Positions 35,918 through 44,154 of a stretch of 64,000 nucleotides of DNA are shown piece after piece; the first letter of the stretch is position 1; each line of letters begins with the position of its first letter. The stretch comes from Clostridium_AD frigoriphilum (GTDB taxonomy: Bacteria; Bacillota; Clostridia; Clostridiales; Clostridiaceae), in contig NZ_JAZHFS010000001.1 of the NCBI RefSeq assembly GCF_036541405.1, forward strand, positions 62,001 to 126,000. Direction: 5' to 3'. The position numbers and the translations under genes are program-made. Under the pieces are notes generated by a model that made no database searches, was not told the origin of the DNA, and worked only from the letters and a program-made list of their open reading frames with translations.

Positions 35918-36204
35918 ATAGAAATATTTAGAAGTTTGAGGTGATTTTGTTGCTAATCCATTTTGAAACTAAACATAAATTATAATATCAAAAAATGTTA
36001 GGAGAGATTATTGATATAAATGTGTAATTAGTATGGAGAAAGTAAGAGGGTGAAACCAATTATTATTACGAGTAATTACTATATTTAAGTAACTATTAGT
36101 AATAAGTTATGTTATAGAATCAAGTATGTTAAAGCTTGAAATAATAGTCTGTATAATGTTAAATAACCAATACTAATATTAAAAAATTGTTAGGAGAGGT
36201 TTTA
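35918..36204 (+). other. Non-coding spacer in the pilus locus
   Basis: About 290 AT-rich bases. A motif TTAGGAGAG with surrounding similarity (near 35998 and 36190) occurs twice, the second being the ribosome site of the next gene. The first could be a remnant of a duplicated start region; no gene follows it. Confidence 0.4.
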
Positions 36205-37398
36205 ATGCAAAAAAAAAGGAAAGGTGCATCTCTTTTAGTGGTAATTGCTATAACAGGAATTGTTACAATTATATGTGCGACGTTAGGTACTGCTATGATT
36301 TTTGAAAACAAACATTCAATAAGACAAGAAAAGAAGACTCAGGCTTATTTTATTGCTAAAGCTGGGGCAGCTGCTACTGTAAAAGCATTAAGTACAATGA
36401 ATACATCTGATATAGAATCAGCGATAGTATCTTCTCCAACACACTCGATAGTATCTGATGATACTAAATTTGGAGTGGGTAAGTTTAAAACAACTATAAC
36501 TAAAGTAGATGATAGCTTGAGTGTTACTTCTGTTGGAGAGGTGTTATATGGAGCTAATGATAATGTTACAGATAGCGTCACTTCAGTATTAACAAAGGTT
36601 ACAAGTGCTGGAGTAACCACGAACTCCGCCATATTTGGTGTTAACAGTATTAATGTTAATCAAGGATGTTCTCCGGGGAATATTATTGGGGATATAGGGA
36701 CTAGTTCGACGAATAATGGAGCTATTTATTATTTTGCTGATAACCTCATTAATGGTTCTATATGCATTCCTATAAGTGGAGATGGTAGTAAAATTGTAAC
36801 AAAATCAAGTTGGACAGGCGACAAGACAATAAAAAAAGCTAATAACAGTTATATAGATGCACCTTTCCCAGAGACTTTAACTAGTATGGGAACATTTACT
36901 ACTGGCAATGGTAATAACAAAAGTATTAATGCTGGTACTTGCTATAATGAAATTAAAATAGAGAACAACTCGATACTTACGATTAATATTGGATCTGGTG
37001 ATAATAAACTTAGAATAAAAAAACTGTCGCTTGCAGGTAACATTATAATAAATGGTACAGGAAGGTTATTACTATATGTAGATGACTATATTTTAACTGG
37101 TTGGGGAAGTAAAATTAATTATGTTAATGGCGAAGAAGATTGCAGTAAATTAGTTTTATACAATAATGCGCTTAAACTTGATCTAAATAATGGCGTTAAG
37201 ATTAACGGAGAAATATATGCACCAAATACAATAATAAATTTAGATGGTGGAGTAGAAATTAAAGGGTCAATTGTAGGCAAGGATATTAATGTAACGGGGG
37301 GGGCTAAAGTTACATTTATATCATGTTCAATTCCGATACCAACCGGAGATACAGGAGGAACAGGTGGATCTGGTTATCAACAAAGATATTGGAAGTAG
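36205..37398 (+). CDS. PilX-like pilus component
   Basis: 397 residues. The N-terminus KRKGASLLVVIAITGIVTII has a basic leader, Gly before a hydrophobic helix and then IRQEKKTQAYFIAKAGAAA, like PilX proteins, but mature position 5 is not Glu. The rest is a large beta-rich domain of roughly 340 residues ending in a Gly/Thr-rich tail (TGDTGGTGGSG). It may sit at the pilus tip as an adhesin or be a minor component. The start is the ATG at 36205, with AGGAGAGG at 36192-36199; an in-frame ATG at 36187 precedes that site. It heads a set of three minor-pilin genes. Confidence 0.78.
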   Translation: MQKKRKGASLLVVIAITGIVTIICATLGTAMIFENKHSIRQEKKTQAYFIAKAGAAATVKALSTMNTSDIESAIVSSPTHSIVSDDTKFGVGKFKTTITKVDDSLSVTSVGEVLYGANDNVTDSVTSVLTKVTSAGVTTNSAIFGVNSINVNQGCSPGNIIGDIGTSSTNNGAIYYFADNLINGSICIPISGDGSKIVTKSSWTGDKTIKKANNSYIDAPFPETLTSMGTFTTGNGNNKSINAGTCYNEIKIENNSILTINIGSGDNKLRIKKLSLAGNIIINGTGRLLLYVDDYILTGWGSKINYVNGEEDCSKLVLYNNALKLDLNNGVKINGEIYAPNTIINLDGGVEIKGSIVGKDINVTGGAKVTFISCSIPIPTGDTGGTGGSGYQQRYWK

Positions 37399-37422
37399 AA
37401 ATGAATCTTAGGGAGTGAAATT

Positions 37423-37788
37423 ATGATAGATTGCACAAAAAAAAGAGGATTTTCCATAGTTGAGGAAATGGTGGCAATAGCAATAATTATGTTAATTATA
37501 GTTATTTTTATGAATTCGTTATCATTTAACACTAAAATTGTTTTTCAAAGTGGAAATAGAACTAAAGATATTTCAGAAGCTCAAAATAAACTTGGTAGTG
37601 CAATTCAAAGTGGAGGTTCAAGTATGGTGGATGTAACAGTGGGCACGAGTAGTTATTCTAAAAATATTACATTAAATTTAGGCTCATTGGGGTCAAATAT
37701 TCATATACCAGGTATTACTTATACCTATACTGATGCTACTGGTAAAAATAAGACAGAGTTATCAACTTTTTTACCTGATAATAAATAA
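37423..37788 (+). CDS. Minor pilin, PilV-like
   Basis: 121 residues. Prepilin leader KKRG, then FSIVEEMVAIAIIMLIIVIF with Glu at mature position 5 and a long hydrophobic helix; the globular part is short, about 80 residues. Such PilV-type minor pilins prime fibre assembly or sit at the tip. The gene lies 24 bp after the PilX-like gene and 27 bp before the next pilin-like gene in the same operon. Processing needs a prepilin peptidase, which is not in this window. Confidence 0.85.
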   Translation: MIDCTKKRGFSIVEEMVAIAIIMLIIVIFMNSLSFNTKIVFQSGNRTKDISEAQNKLGSAIQSGGSSMVDVTVGTSSYSKNITLNLGSLGSNIHIPGITYTYTDATGKNKTELSTFLPDNK

Positions 37789-37815
37789 ACTTAACTTAAA
37801 AATAAGGAGATCAAT

Positions 37816-38334
37816 ATGAATAAGTATTCTAATAAAAAAGGCATTACTTTAATAGAACTTATAATTGTTATTCCTATCTCGATAATTGTACTTATCTTAT
37901 CATTTTCACTTTATAGTTTTACCAATAAAGTTTATAGCCGATCTATAAGTGAAAGTTATAATCAGCAAGACGTAAGATTTGTCGCTGATTATATCATGAA
38001 AGAATTAAGAAATGCCAAGGTGATTAGTAAAGACCCTATAGTTGTAAATCCTCAAGTTAATTATTTCTCTCTAAGTTTAGTGGGTCAACAGTTAGTTAAA
38101 ATGAGTTATGTTGGGGAAGGTACAACGATTAGTAAAATAGGAGCTAAAATCACTAGTTTATCGTTTTTACCGTGTGATGATTATGGCATGTTAAGGTTTA
38201 ATGTTTCTGATACAACTAATGGTATAAATTATAATTCTAATTTTGAGTTTATGCTGGAGAATTCTATCGGCACTGTAAAAATAATACCATTAAGCGAATC
38301 TTCTCATACGATTATATATTATACAAAGTATTGA
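37816..38334 (+). CDS. Minor pilin, PilW-like
   Basis: 172 residues. Leader SNKKG, then ITLIELIIVIPISIIVLILS with Glu at mature position 5. The downstream pattern SYNQQDVRFVADYIMKELRNAK is typical of PilW/ComGF-like minor pilins. AAGGAG is upstream of the ATG. It is the last recognisable gene of the pilus locus; no clear terminator follows, but a dispersed 29-bp element lies about 145 bp downstream. Confidence 0.87.
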   Translation: MNKYSNKKGITLIELIIVIPISIIVLILSFSLYSFTNKVYSRSISESYNQQDVRFVADYIMKELRNAKVISKDPIVVNPQVNYFSLSLVGQQLVKMSYVGEGTTISKIGAKITSLSFLPCDDYGMLRFNVSDTTNGINYNSNFEFMLENSIGTVKIIPLSESSHTIIYYTKY

Positions 38335-38637
38335 TATTAATAAGGTTTGAACAAATTATAGTAATTATTATCCTTCTTAATTAATAGAAGATAATTGGTA
38401 GCATGGATGTAGGTATTATCATAAGTGATTCTTTAATTGAAAATTATATAGCAAGTGGGAAGCAAGCTCCCCAAAATGGTGACTGTCACTTGTCGAAAGT
38501 TGCGTACCAAACGAGCACAGTCTCCGCTGAGCTCCAACTGTTTTCGTAAGTACCACTAGGGTGAAAATTTTACCAATAGCAAGAAATAAGTTTAACAACC
38601 CAAAGACATGTCAATACTTCTAACAGAGGTGATGGAC
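38335..38637 (+). other. Intergenic region after the pilus locus
   Basis: 303 bases. It contains an imperfect hairpin near 38367-38396 (ATTATCCTTC with GAAGATAAT) without a T-run, and copy 2 of the dispersed element. After the element comes a GC-richer stretch (CGAGCACAGTCTCCGCTGAG) whose composition differs from the surroundings. No gene seen. Confidence 0.5.
38478..38506 (+). repeat. Dispersed 29-bp element, copy 2
   Basis: GGTGACTGTCACTTGTCGAA followed by AGTTGCGTA; one base different from copy 1 at 23648 and one from copy 3 at 39164. Confidence 0.85.
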
Positions 38638-39147
38638 ATGTCTTTTAAAATTACGTGGAAAACGCATGTAATGTGTATAATAATAGCTTTTGTAACTGTG
38701 AAACTCCTGGGAAGCAGCACAGACAATATACTTGATAATTTCTTTCTTAAACCATATATATTTTACCCAACTAAATACTTAATAATTAATTTTTGTTTAT
38801 ATGTGCTACTTTTAATGATTCCTATATCAATTGTTCATGAGAGTATTCATGGACTCGCATATAGGATTTTTGGTGGCAAAGTTAAGTATGGATTTAAGGG
38901 GATTTATGCATATACGCAAGAAATATCTGGGATACCTATAGATCGTACTAAATTTTTAATTATTCTTTTATCACCATTAACAGTAATGTCTATTGTTACG
39001 TTGTTGTTACCTAGTTGGATAGGAGGCATAATATTCCTTCTTAATTTATTAGGTGCTTCAGGGGACTTGTATATGTCTTTTAAACTTATAAGATATGATT
39101 CTAATAGTAAGATAGTTGATAGAATATATGGATTTGATGTAGTTTAG
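38638..39147 (+). CDS. DUF3267-type membrane zincin (putative metalloprotease)
   Basis: 169 residues with about four membrane helices. The zinc motif H67-E-S-I-H71 (HExxH) is at the end of the second helix, matching the DUF3267/putative zincin family of site-2-protease-like topology. Members are of unknown function in Firmicutes. The ATG at 38638 follows AGAGGTG with about 7 bases spacing; ATG 38632 is an alternative. It is flanked upstream and downstream by copies 2 and 3 of the dispersed element, so it may be a separate inserted unit. No operon partner is visible. Confidence 0.78.
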   Translation: MSFKITWKTHVMCIIIAFVTVKLLGSSTDNILDNFFLKPYIFYPTKYLIINFCLYVLLLMIPISIVHESIHGLAYRIFGGKVKYGFKGIYAYTQEISGIPIDRTKFLIILLSPLTVMSIVTLLLPSWIGGIIFLLNLLGASGDLYMSFKLIRYDSNSKIVDRIYGFDVV

Positions 39148-39163
39148 AAAAACCAAATGCAAT

Positions 39164-39192
39164 GGTGACTGTCACTTGTCGAAAGCTGCGTA
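39164..39192 (+). repeat. Dispersed 29-bp element, copy 3
   Basis: GGTGACTGTCACTTGTCGAA followed by AGCTGCGTA, starting 17 bases after the stop of the zincin gene and lying between convergent genes. Confidence 0.85.
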
Positions 39193-39225
39193 AATTTTTG
39201 GCTTTTCTTATATCAAGTCTTGTAA

Positions 39226-39696
39226 TTATACCTTAATTATGTTCACAAGTTCTATCTTATAATTTCCATCAGGTGAATCCACTTCAACTATATCTCCTAT
39301 TAACTTTCCAAATAACACTTTTCCTATTGGAGACTCAATACTAAATTTACCGTTTATTATATCTACTTGAAGTGTTGTTACAAGTTCTATTTGTTCTATA
39401 TCATCACTGCCATCAAATTTTATCAGTAATTTATCGCCTATGTTTGCACCAGCAGTTTTGCCGATAACGTCATCTATGATTTCAGCACTTCTAATCATTT
39501 TTATTAAATAACCCATTCTTCGAAAGTTATCGTACATATTTGATTTTGCAGCTTTATATTCAGCGTTTTCACTTCTATCACCATGAGCCGCAGCTAACAT
39601 TTTTTCATGGGCAATTTCCATTGTTAGTGGTCCCTTACGATAATCAAATTCCTTTTGGAGCTGCTCAACATCTTTTTTAGTAAGTTTATTATTCAT
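39226..39696 (-). CDS. greA: GreA-family transcript cleavage factor
   Basis: 156 residues in the GreA layout: an N-terminal coiled coil whose tip carries AAHGDRSENAEYKAAK (acidic tip residues D and E that support RNA polymerase backtrack cleavage), and a C-terminal FKBP-like domain. GreA rescues stalled polymerase by stimulating cleavage of the 3' RNA end. The coiled coil is intact, so activity is likely. The gene stands alone rather than in the usual lysS-type context, so it may be a second copy. An extended -10 element lies about 57 bases upstream. Confidence 0.88.
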   Translation of the reverse strand: MNNKLTKKDVEQLQKEFDYRKGPLTMEIAHEKMLAAAHGDRSENAEYKAAKSNMYDNFRRMGYLIKMIRSAEIIDDVIGKTAGANIGDKLLIKFDGSDDIEQIELVTTLQVDIINGKFSIESPIGKVLFGKLIGDIVEVDSPDGNYKIELVNIIKV

Positions 39697-39752
39697 TTTT
39701 TCATCTTCTTTTATTTCATATTATTATATGTTCTTATATGTTAAATAATACA

Positions 39753-39761
39753 ATTATAGCA
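39753..39761 (-). promoter_or_regulatory. Extended -10 promoter element of greA
   Basis: On the minus strand TGCTATAAT matches the extended -10 consensus (TGnTATAAT). The -35 region is poor, as is usual for this promoter class. Confidence 0.5.
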
Positions 39762-39894
39762 CAGATTAATAAATATAATTTTTATTAGAAATGTAATAGT
39801 TTAGTAACGTAAGTTATAATTTATTATGATATAATCATAATGATTTTATAAGCAATGTATTATTGCTTTATCATCTAAAGTAGGGGGAGATTAT

Positions 39895-41166
39895 ATGAAA
39901 ACAAGTAAAAAAATAAGTCAAATATTATTGTCTTTAATTATAGTTTTAGCTGTATCGATTTCAAGTATAGGTTCCTTAGTGTATGCAAATCAAATAAACG
40001 GTAAAACCAAAATAGGTTCTGTTTCTTTAATTGGAAGTAATAGACTAAAACAAAGTAATTATATTCAAAATTTTAGTAAGGGTTACACAACGAAAACAAT
40101 GAATAAATCTGAAGCCGTTGTTACCTATAATGTGACTACCATTGATGAATTTAAAGCAAAAGTAAACTATGCTATATCTAATAGAGTTTCTGAGGTAAAT
40201 ATTAATTATACAGGTTCTAAAAGTGTTGGCAATAGCATTAACTTTATGCAAGATACAGTTTTGACAGCAGTTAAGACAGCTGGAAATGACTATGAAAAGA
40301 ATTTATTAAAATCATATGCTTATAGCATTACAGATTTTGGTGATAACGAATTAAATGTAGTATACACATTTGAGTATCTAGAAACCAAGGTGCAGGAAAA
40401 TCAGGTAAAGGCAAAGGTAAAAGAGGTGCTCGGACAAATAATAACATCTGATATGACTGAAGGTCAAAGGGTAAAGGCTATAAATTCTTATATTTGTAAA
40501 AAGCTATCTTATGACACAACACATACTAACTTTTCTGCTTATGCGGGGATACTTGGAAGTGGTGAAACAGTTTGTCAGGGTTATGCATTATTAGCATATA
40601 GAATGCTAACAGATGCAGGACTTCAGGCTAGAATAATAACAGGAGCTGCGTATAATGGTAATGATAGTGAAAGTCATGCTTGGAATATGGTAATGGTAGG
40701 GGGAAGTTGGTACCACCTGGATACGACTTGGAATGATCCTTTACCTGATGTAAATGGAAGAGTAATAGAAACATATTCTTTATGTAGTGATGCAGAAATG
40801 AGGTTAGATCACAGTTGGGACAAAGCTTTATTTCCGGTAGCTTCTAAAAAATATAGTATATATACAGATACTGCCGTACCTAAAATTTTGGCAGCAATGC
40901 AGAAAAGTGTAACATTAAATTCTTCTTATGTGTCAGTTGCAAAGGGTAAAGTATGTGTGAAGGGATTATTAGCAGGGGACATAGTAAATGTTTACGCTGT
41001 AAATCCTGCCTTAACAAAAGGTGCGAAAGCAATATCTAAGGCAACTGTAAGTAAAGGATATTCATATTTATTTGCTGCATTTAAGACTACTGCAAGCAAG
41101 CTTTATGTGACTAGAACCTCTGCAAATAAACTAGAATCAGTTGCAATAGTGATAAAAAGTAAATAA
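39895..41166 (+). CDS. Secreted transglutaminase-like cysteine protease/amidase
   Basis: 423 residues. Signal peptide in about the first 31 (cleavage near LVYA). The transglutaminase-like core has a Cys-His-Asp triad at C227 (GETVCQGYA), H261 (ESHAWNMV) and D276 (YHLDTTWND). The last 100 residues (VTLNSSYVSVAKGKVCVKGL onward) form a beta-rich module that may bind the wall or another surface. Bacterial proteins of this family are mostly proteases or peptide-cleaving enzymes rather than cross-linkers. AGGGGGAGA precedes the ATG. It stands alone; its target is unknown. Confidence 0.87.
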   Translation: MKTSKKISQILLSLIIVLAVSISSIGSLVYANQINGKTKIGSVSLIGSNRLKQSNYIQNFSKGYTTKTMNKSEAVVTYNVTTIDEFKAKVNYAISNRVSEVNINYTGSKSVGNSINFMQDTVLTAVKTAGNDYEKNLLKSYAYSITDFGDNELNVVYTFEYLETKVQENQVKAKVKEVLGQIITSDMTEGQRVKAINSYICKKLSYDTTHTNFSAYAGILGSGETVCQGYALLAYRMLTDAGLQARIITGAAYNGNDSESHAWNMVMVGGSWYHLDTTWNDPLPDVNGRVIETYSLCSDAEMRLDHSWDKALFPVASKKYSIYTDTAVPKILAAMQKSVTLNSSYVSVAKGKVCVKGLLAGDIVNVYAVNPALTKGAKAISKATVSKGYSYLFAAFKTTASKLYVTRTSANKLESVAIVIKSK

Positions 41167-41209
41167 GAATTCTATAAAACATAGATTTATAGCTTAAACA
41201 ACTATATGT

Positions 41210-41265
41210 TCTCCTTTCTTATAACAGATTATAAAAAAATTTATTGTAAGAAAGGGGATATTTTT
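41210..41265 (+). terminator. Probable terminator of the transglutaminase-like gene
   Basis: TCTCCTTTCTTA (41210-41221) pairs with TAAGAAAGGGGA (41247-41258) with one G-T pair, followed by TATTTTTAT. Confidence 0.6.
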
Positions 41266-41295
41266 ATAACTAAAAATATTTAGAGCAATTAATCA

Positions 41296-41323
41296 TTGAA
41301 TTGAATACTAATGATAGTATAGT
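41296..41323 (+). promoter_or_regulatory. Promoter of the 116-residue protein gene
   Basis: TTGAAT at 41296-41301 and TATAGT at 41318-41323 are 16 bp apart, about 50 bases before the start codon. Confidence 0.5.
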
Positions 41324-41375
41324 AAATAAAACAAAAAAATAGAATTTGAAAATTTGAAACAAGGAGGTACCAATA

Positions 41376-41726
41376 ATGGGTAAAATAATTGAATGGAAAA
41401 AAGAAGAAGAAGCTAACAATAGGGTTATAGAAGATATTGAAGAGGATTCTTTGTTAGTTATTCATCAATTTGTTAAAGCTTATTATGAGGACGAGAAACA
41501 AGGAGAGATCCATCCTTATGAAATAAATGGTTTTGAAGTAGGGCTGATTTCATATCTTAATCTTTTAGAGAAGGGACTATTACCAAATATAATTAAAAAC
41601 ATTAATGTTCTAGCTGTTAATAAATTTGATAGACTTGCAAAATTATTTCCAGAAGTTGATATTCCACAAGAGTTTTATATTGGTTTTCTTAAAGGGTTCT
41701 GTAGCATTTATGACAAATATATGTAG
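41376..41726 (+). CDS. Small protein of unknown function
   Basis: 116 residues, acidic, no membrane segment or signal peptide, and no cysteine cluster; I do not recognise a family. The N-terminal third is very charged (EWKKEEEANNRVIEDIEEDS); the rest alternates hydrophobic and charged residues as in a small helical protein. AAGGAGG at 41361-41367 gives a near-perfect ribosome site, and a promoter and a strong terminator frame it as a single-gene unit, so it is very likely expressed. Confidence 0.75.
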   Translation: MGKIIEWKKEEEANNRVIEDIEEDSLLVIHQFVKAYYEDEKQGEIHPYEINGFEVGLISYLNLLEKGLLPNIIKNINVLAVNKFDRLAKLFPEVDIPQEFYIGFLKGFCSIYDKYM

Positions 41727-41751
41727 TAATTAATGGGGGTCAAAATAAAAA

Positions 41752-41786
41752 CAAGTCTTACATTGTTAATGTAGACTTGCTTTTTT
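41752..41786. terminator. Bidirectional terminator
   Basis: CAAGTC-T-TACATT (41752-41763 region) pairs with AATGTAGACTTG (41768-41779), followed by six T. It serves the 116-residue gene on the plus strand and the tiny gene on the minus strand. Confidence 0.8.
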
Positions 41787-41868
41787 ATTTTGCTTTTTTT
41801 TCTATGGAATCAGCAAGACATTCATCAATAACATCTTTACTAATAACAAATTCATTTTTCTTGTTCAT
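41785..41868 (-). CDS. 27-residue small protein
   Basis: A short frame reads MNKKNEFVISKDVIDECLAD then SIEKKAK and a TAA stop. AAAGGGAG (complement of 41879-41886) lies 10 bases before the ATG, and the hairpin at 41752-41786 gives it a terminator. The composition is soluble, amphipathic and helical, with one cysteine. Function unknown. The combination of ribosome site, stop and terminator makes it a plausible real small gene, though a chance frame cannot be excluded. Confidence 0.6.
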   Translation of the reverse strand: MNKKNEFVISKDVIDECLADSIEKKAK

Positions 41869-42076
41869 ATAGTTTTCACTCCCTTTCTCATATATAAATA
41901 ATACCATAACTATGTTAAAAGGATATTAAGAAAATATTAAGGTTAAGAAAACTTTATGTATATTTGAAATTTTAAAATATATATATTAGATCAATCATTA
42001 TGTTATAATATTGCATATAAAACAAGCTGCAAAATATTATAAATATCGATTAGATTTTATTAAGGGAGGAATTATA

Positions 42077-43219
42077 ATGTTATATAGAAAGTTTGGAAAG
42101 ACAAATGAAATGGTTTCAGCTTTGGGGTTTGGGTGTATGAGGCTTCCAATTCTTCCAGGAGGAGATCAATCCAAAATAGATGAGGAAAAATCAATGAAAC
42201 TTGTCCGCTTCGCAATTGATGAAGGTGTTAACTACATAGATACTGCTTATCCGTACCATGGGACAGGTATGGGTAGTGGCGGAGCAAGTGAACCATTTGT
42301 AGCAAAAGTGTTAAAAGATGGATATAGAGAGAAAGTTAAACTAGCTACAAAACTTCCTAGTTGGCTTATAAAAACAAGAGAAGATATGGACAAATATTTA
42401 AATGAGCAATTAGAGAGACTTGAGACAGACAGTATTGATTTTTATTTAGTACATGCTCTTAATGTTGATACCTGGGCTGTGCTTAAAGATCTTGGGATTT
42501 CTGAGTTTTTAGATTCTGCTATAAAAGATGGAAGAATAAAATATGCAGGATTTTCATTCCATGATAAACTTCCTCTTTTTAAAGAAATAGTAGATTATTA
42601 TGATTGGTCATTTTGTCAAATTCAATATAACTACTTAGATGAGAATTTTCAGGCTGGAACAGAAGGCTTAGAGTATGCATGTCAAAAGGGTCTAGGAATT
42701 ACAATTATGGAACCGCTTAGAGGAGGAAAACTCGCAGCTAATCTTCCCAAAGAGGCTATTAATGTTTTTGATAAAGCGGATGTAAAAAGAACACCAGTTG
42801 ATTGGGCTTTAAGTTGGGTATGGAACCATCCAGAAGTGTCAGTTATATTAAGCGGAATGAATGAAATGAAGCAAATTGTAGAAAATATAAAAACGGCAAG
42901 TGAGGTCAAAGTTAATTCATTAACAGATGAAGAATTAAAGATAGTTAGCAGAGTCAAGACTGTCATTGAGGAAAAAGTAAAAGTTAGTTGTACAGCCTGT
43001 GAGTATTGTATGCCATGTCCAGCGGGTGTAAATATTCCTAAAAATTTCACTTTCTATAATAATCATTTTATGTTTGACAAAGAGGAGAATTATTCTTTAG
43101 CAGTTCCCAATAAGGAAAAAGCATCAAACTGCGTAGAGTGTGGTAAATGTGAAACTCATTGTCCTCAAGGTATTTCAATTCGCACAGAATTAAAGAATGT
43201 TAAAGCATTATTTGAATAG
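42077..43219 (+). CDS. Aldo/keto reductase with C-terminal ferredoxin-type clusters
   Basis: 380 residues. The N-terminal barrel of about 290 residues has the AKR pattern: GFGCMRLP, DTAYPYHG (D and Y of the catalytic set), and the HALN region in place of the usual catalytic-histidine strand. The C-terminus carries a cluster-binding module: CTACEYC..CP near 307-318 and CVECGKCETHCP near 351-362, enough for two 4Fe-4S clusters. Such clostridial reductases probably exchange electrons with ferredoxin as well as NAD(P)H. AGGGAGGA precedes the ATG at 42077; the frame extends upstream but without a start signal. Its substrate is unknown. Confidence 0.9.
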   Translation: MLYRKFGKTNEMVSALGFGCMRLPILPGGDQSKIDEEKSMKLVRFAIDEGVNYIDTAYPYHGTGMGSGGASEPFVAKVLKDGYREKVKLATKLPSWLIKTREDMDKYLNEQLERLETDSIDFYLVHALNVDTWAVLKDLGISEFLDSAIKDGRIKYAGFSFHDKLPLFKEIVDYYDWSFCQIQYNYLDENFQAGTEGLEYACQKGLGITIMEPLRGGKLAANLPKEAINVFDKADVKRTPVDWALSWVWNHPEVSVILSGMNEMKQIVENIKTASEVKVNSLTDEELKIVSRVKTVIEEKVKVSCTACEYCMPCPAGVNIPKNFTFYNNHFMFDKEENYSLAVPNKEKASNCVECGKCETHCPQGISIRTELKNVKALFE

Positions 43220-43232
43220 AATATAAGAAATT

Positions 43233-43276
43233 AACACTGGCATATCATAACTACATTATGATATGCCAGTGTTTTT
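43233..43276 (+). terminator. Terminator of the aldo/keto reductase gene
   Basis: Perfect 17-bp arms AACACTGGCATATCATA (43233-43249) and complement (43257-43273), 7-base loop, then T-rich. Confidence 0.9.
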
Positions 43277-43376
43277 AGTTGCCATAAATATAAAATTTTA
43301 CAAATATTAGGTTCTAATTTCCAGAAAAAGGAGTAATAATTAAAGTAGATGAATTTAATAAAATAAAGGAGACTTT

Positions 43377-43757
43377 ATGAAAAAAAAATCTTATCTATTT
43401 AGAAATAAGAATTTTTCTGAGTTTAAGTTCGGAAAAGTAATTATTGTTTTTTTTGTAATAGTTAGTGTAATTATATTTTTTCCACATTTCTTTAGAAATA
43501 CTTATGTAGTAACAATTGAGAGTAAACGAATAATAAAACATGATAATAAGGATACGTATTTAATTTATACGGAAATGCAAAATGGTGATATAAGAGTATT
43601 TAGAAATGATAATAGTATATTAGAATTTAAAATACTATCAGAAGATATATATTGGGGACTTATAATTAATAAAAAATATGAAATTAAAGCATATGGATTG
43701 AGTATACCAATATTTTCATCTTATCAAAATATTGTAACAGCTAAAGGGGTAAAATAG
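43377..43757 (+). CDS. Small membrane-anchored protein, DUF1523-like
   Basis: 126 residues: a basic N-terminus, one membrane helix at about 20-40, then an extracytoplasmic beta-rich domain. The stretch VVTIESKRIIKHDNKDTYLI and RVFRNDNSILEFK resembles the DUF1523 pattern (a K-R pair, then a vyrNeD-type segment), but I am not certain of this family. AAAGGAG precedes the ATG. It is a single-gene unit, with its terminator overlapping its stop codon. Confidence 0.65.
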   Translation: MKKKSYLFRNKNFSEFKFGKVIIVFFVIVSVIIFFPHFFRNTYVVTIESKRIIKHDNKDTYLIYTEMQNGDIRVFRNDNSILEFKILSEDIYWGLIINKKYEIKAYGLSIPIFSSYQNIVTAKGVK

Positions 43758-43778
43758 CATTCTATCTTACCCTCTTTT
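43747..43778. terminator. Bidirectional terminator overlapping the stop codon
   Basis: GGGTAAAATA (43747-43756) pairs with TATCTTACCC (43763-43772) with one G-T pair, then CTCTTTT. The left arm contains the stop codon of the 126-residue gene. Confidence 0.7.
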
Positions 43779-44130
43779 ATAAACTGGCTACTTTGCTTCC
43801 TATAACATAACCTACAATACCTAAAATTAATGTACATAGAATGTATATAAAAGCATTTAGTTTTTCTCTTTCCTTAAATAGGTTAAAACCTTCATACATA
43901 AAAGTTGAAAAAGTTGTGTATGCGCCCAGGAAGCCATCCCCTAGGAGCAGTGTTACATTACCGCTTACTCCAATTGTGCTTACAAAACCAAGCAAAAGCG
44001 CACCTGTAATATTGATTATAAAAGTTCCTATTGGAAAAGAGTGTTTTGATTTTTCACTTATAAATTTACCAAGGCTATACCTAACCAAACTTCCCGCGGC
44101 TCCACCGACTGCTACTAACACGTATGTCAT
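43777..44130 (-). CDS. crcB: Fluoride channel CrcB/Fluc, second subunit
   Basis: 117 residues with four membrane helices. The Fluc hallmarks are all present: GGAAGSLVRY at the N-terminus, GTFIINITGALLLGF with the pore asparagine, and the phenylalanine-box segment DGFLGAYTTFSTFMYE. Fluc channels are dual-topology dimers that export fluoride. Paired crcB genes, as here, usually encode a heterodimer of opposite orientation. No fluoride riboswitch is visible upstream of the operon part in the window. The two crcB genes are 24 bp apart. Confidence 0.93.
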   Translation of the reverse strand: MTYVLVAVGGAAGSLVRYSLGKFISEKSKHSFPIGTFIINITGALLLGFVSTIGVSGNVTLLLGDGFLGAYTTFSTFMYEGFNLFKEREKLNAFIYILCTLILGIVGYVIGSKVASL

Positions 44131-44154
44131 TAATTAGACCTCCTACAGCTCATC

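Noticed and set aside
35936..35985. An 11-codon TTG-initiated frame after a GAGGTGA site downstream of pilO
   Set aside because: Too short, with no conserved feature or terminator; chance occurrence in AT-rich DNA is more likely.
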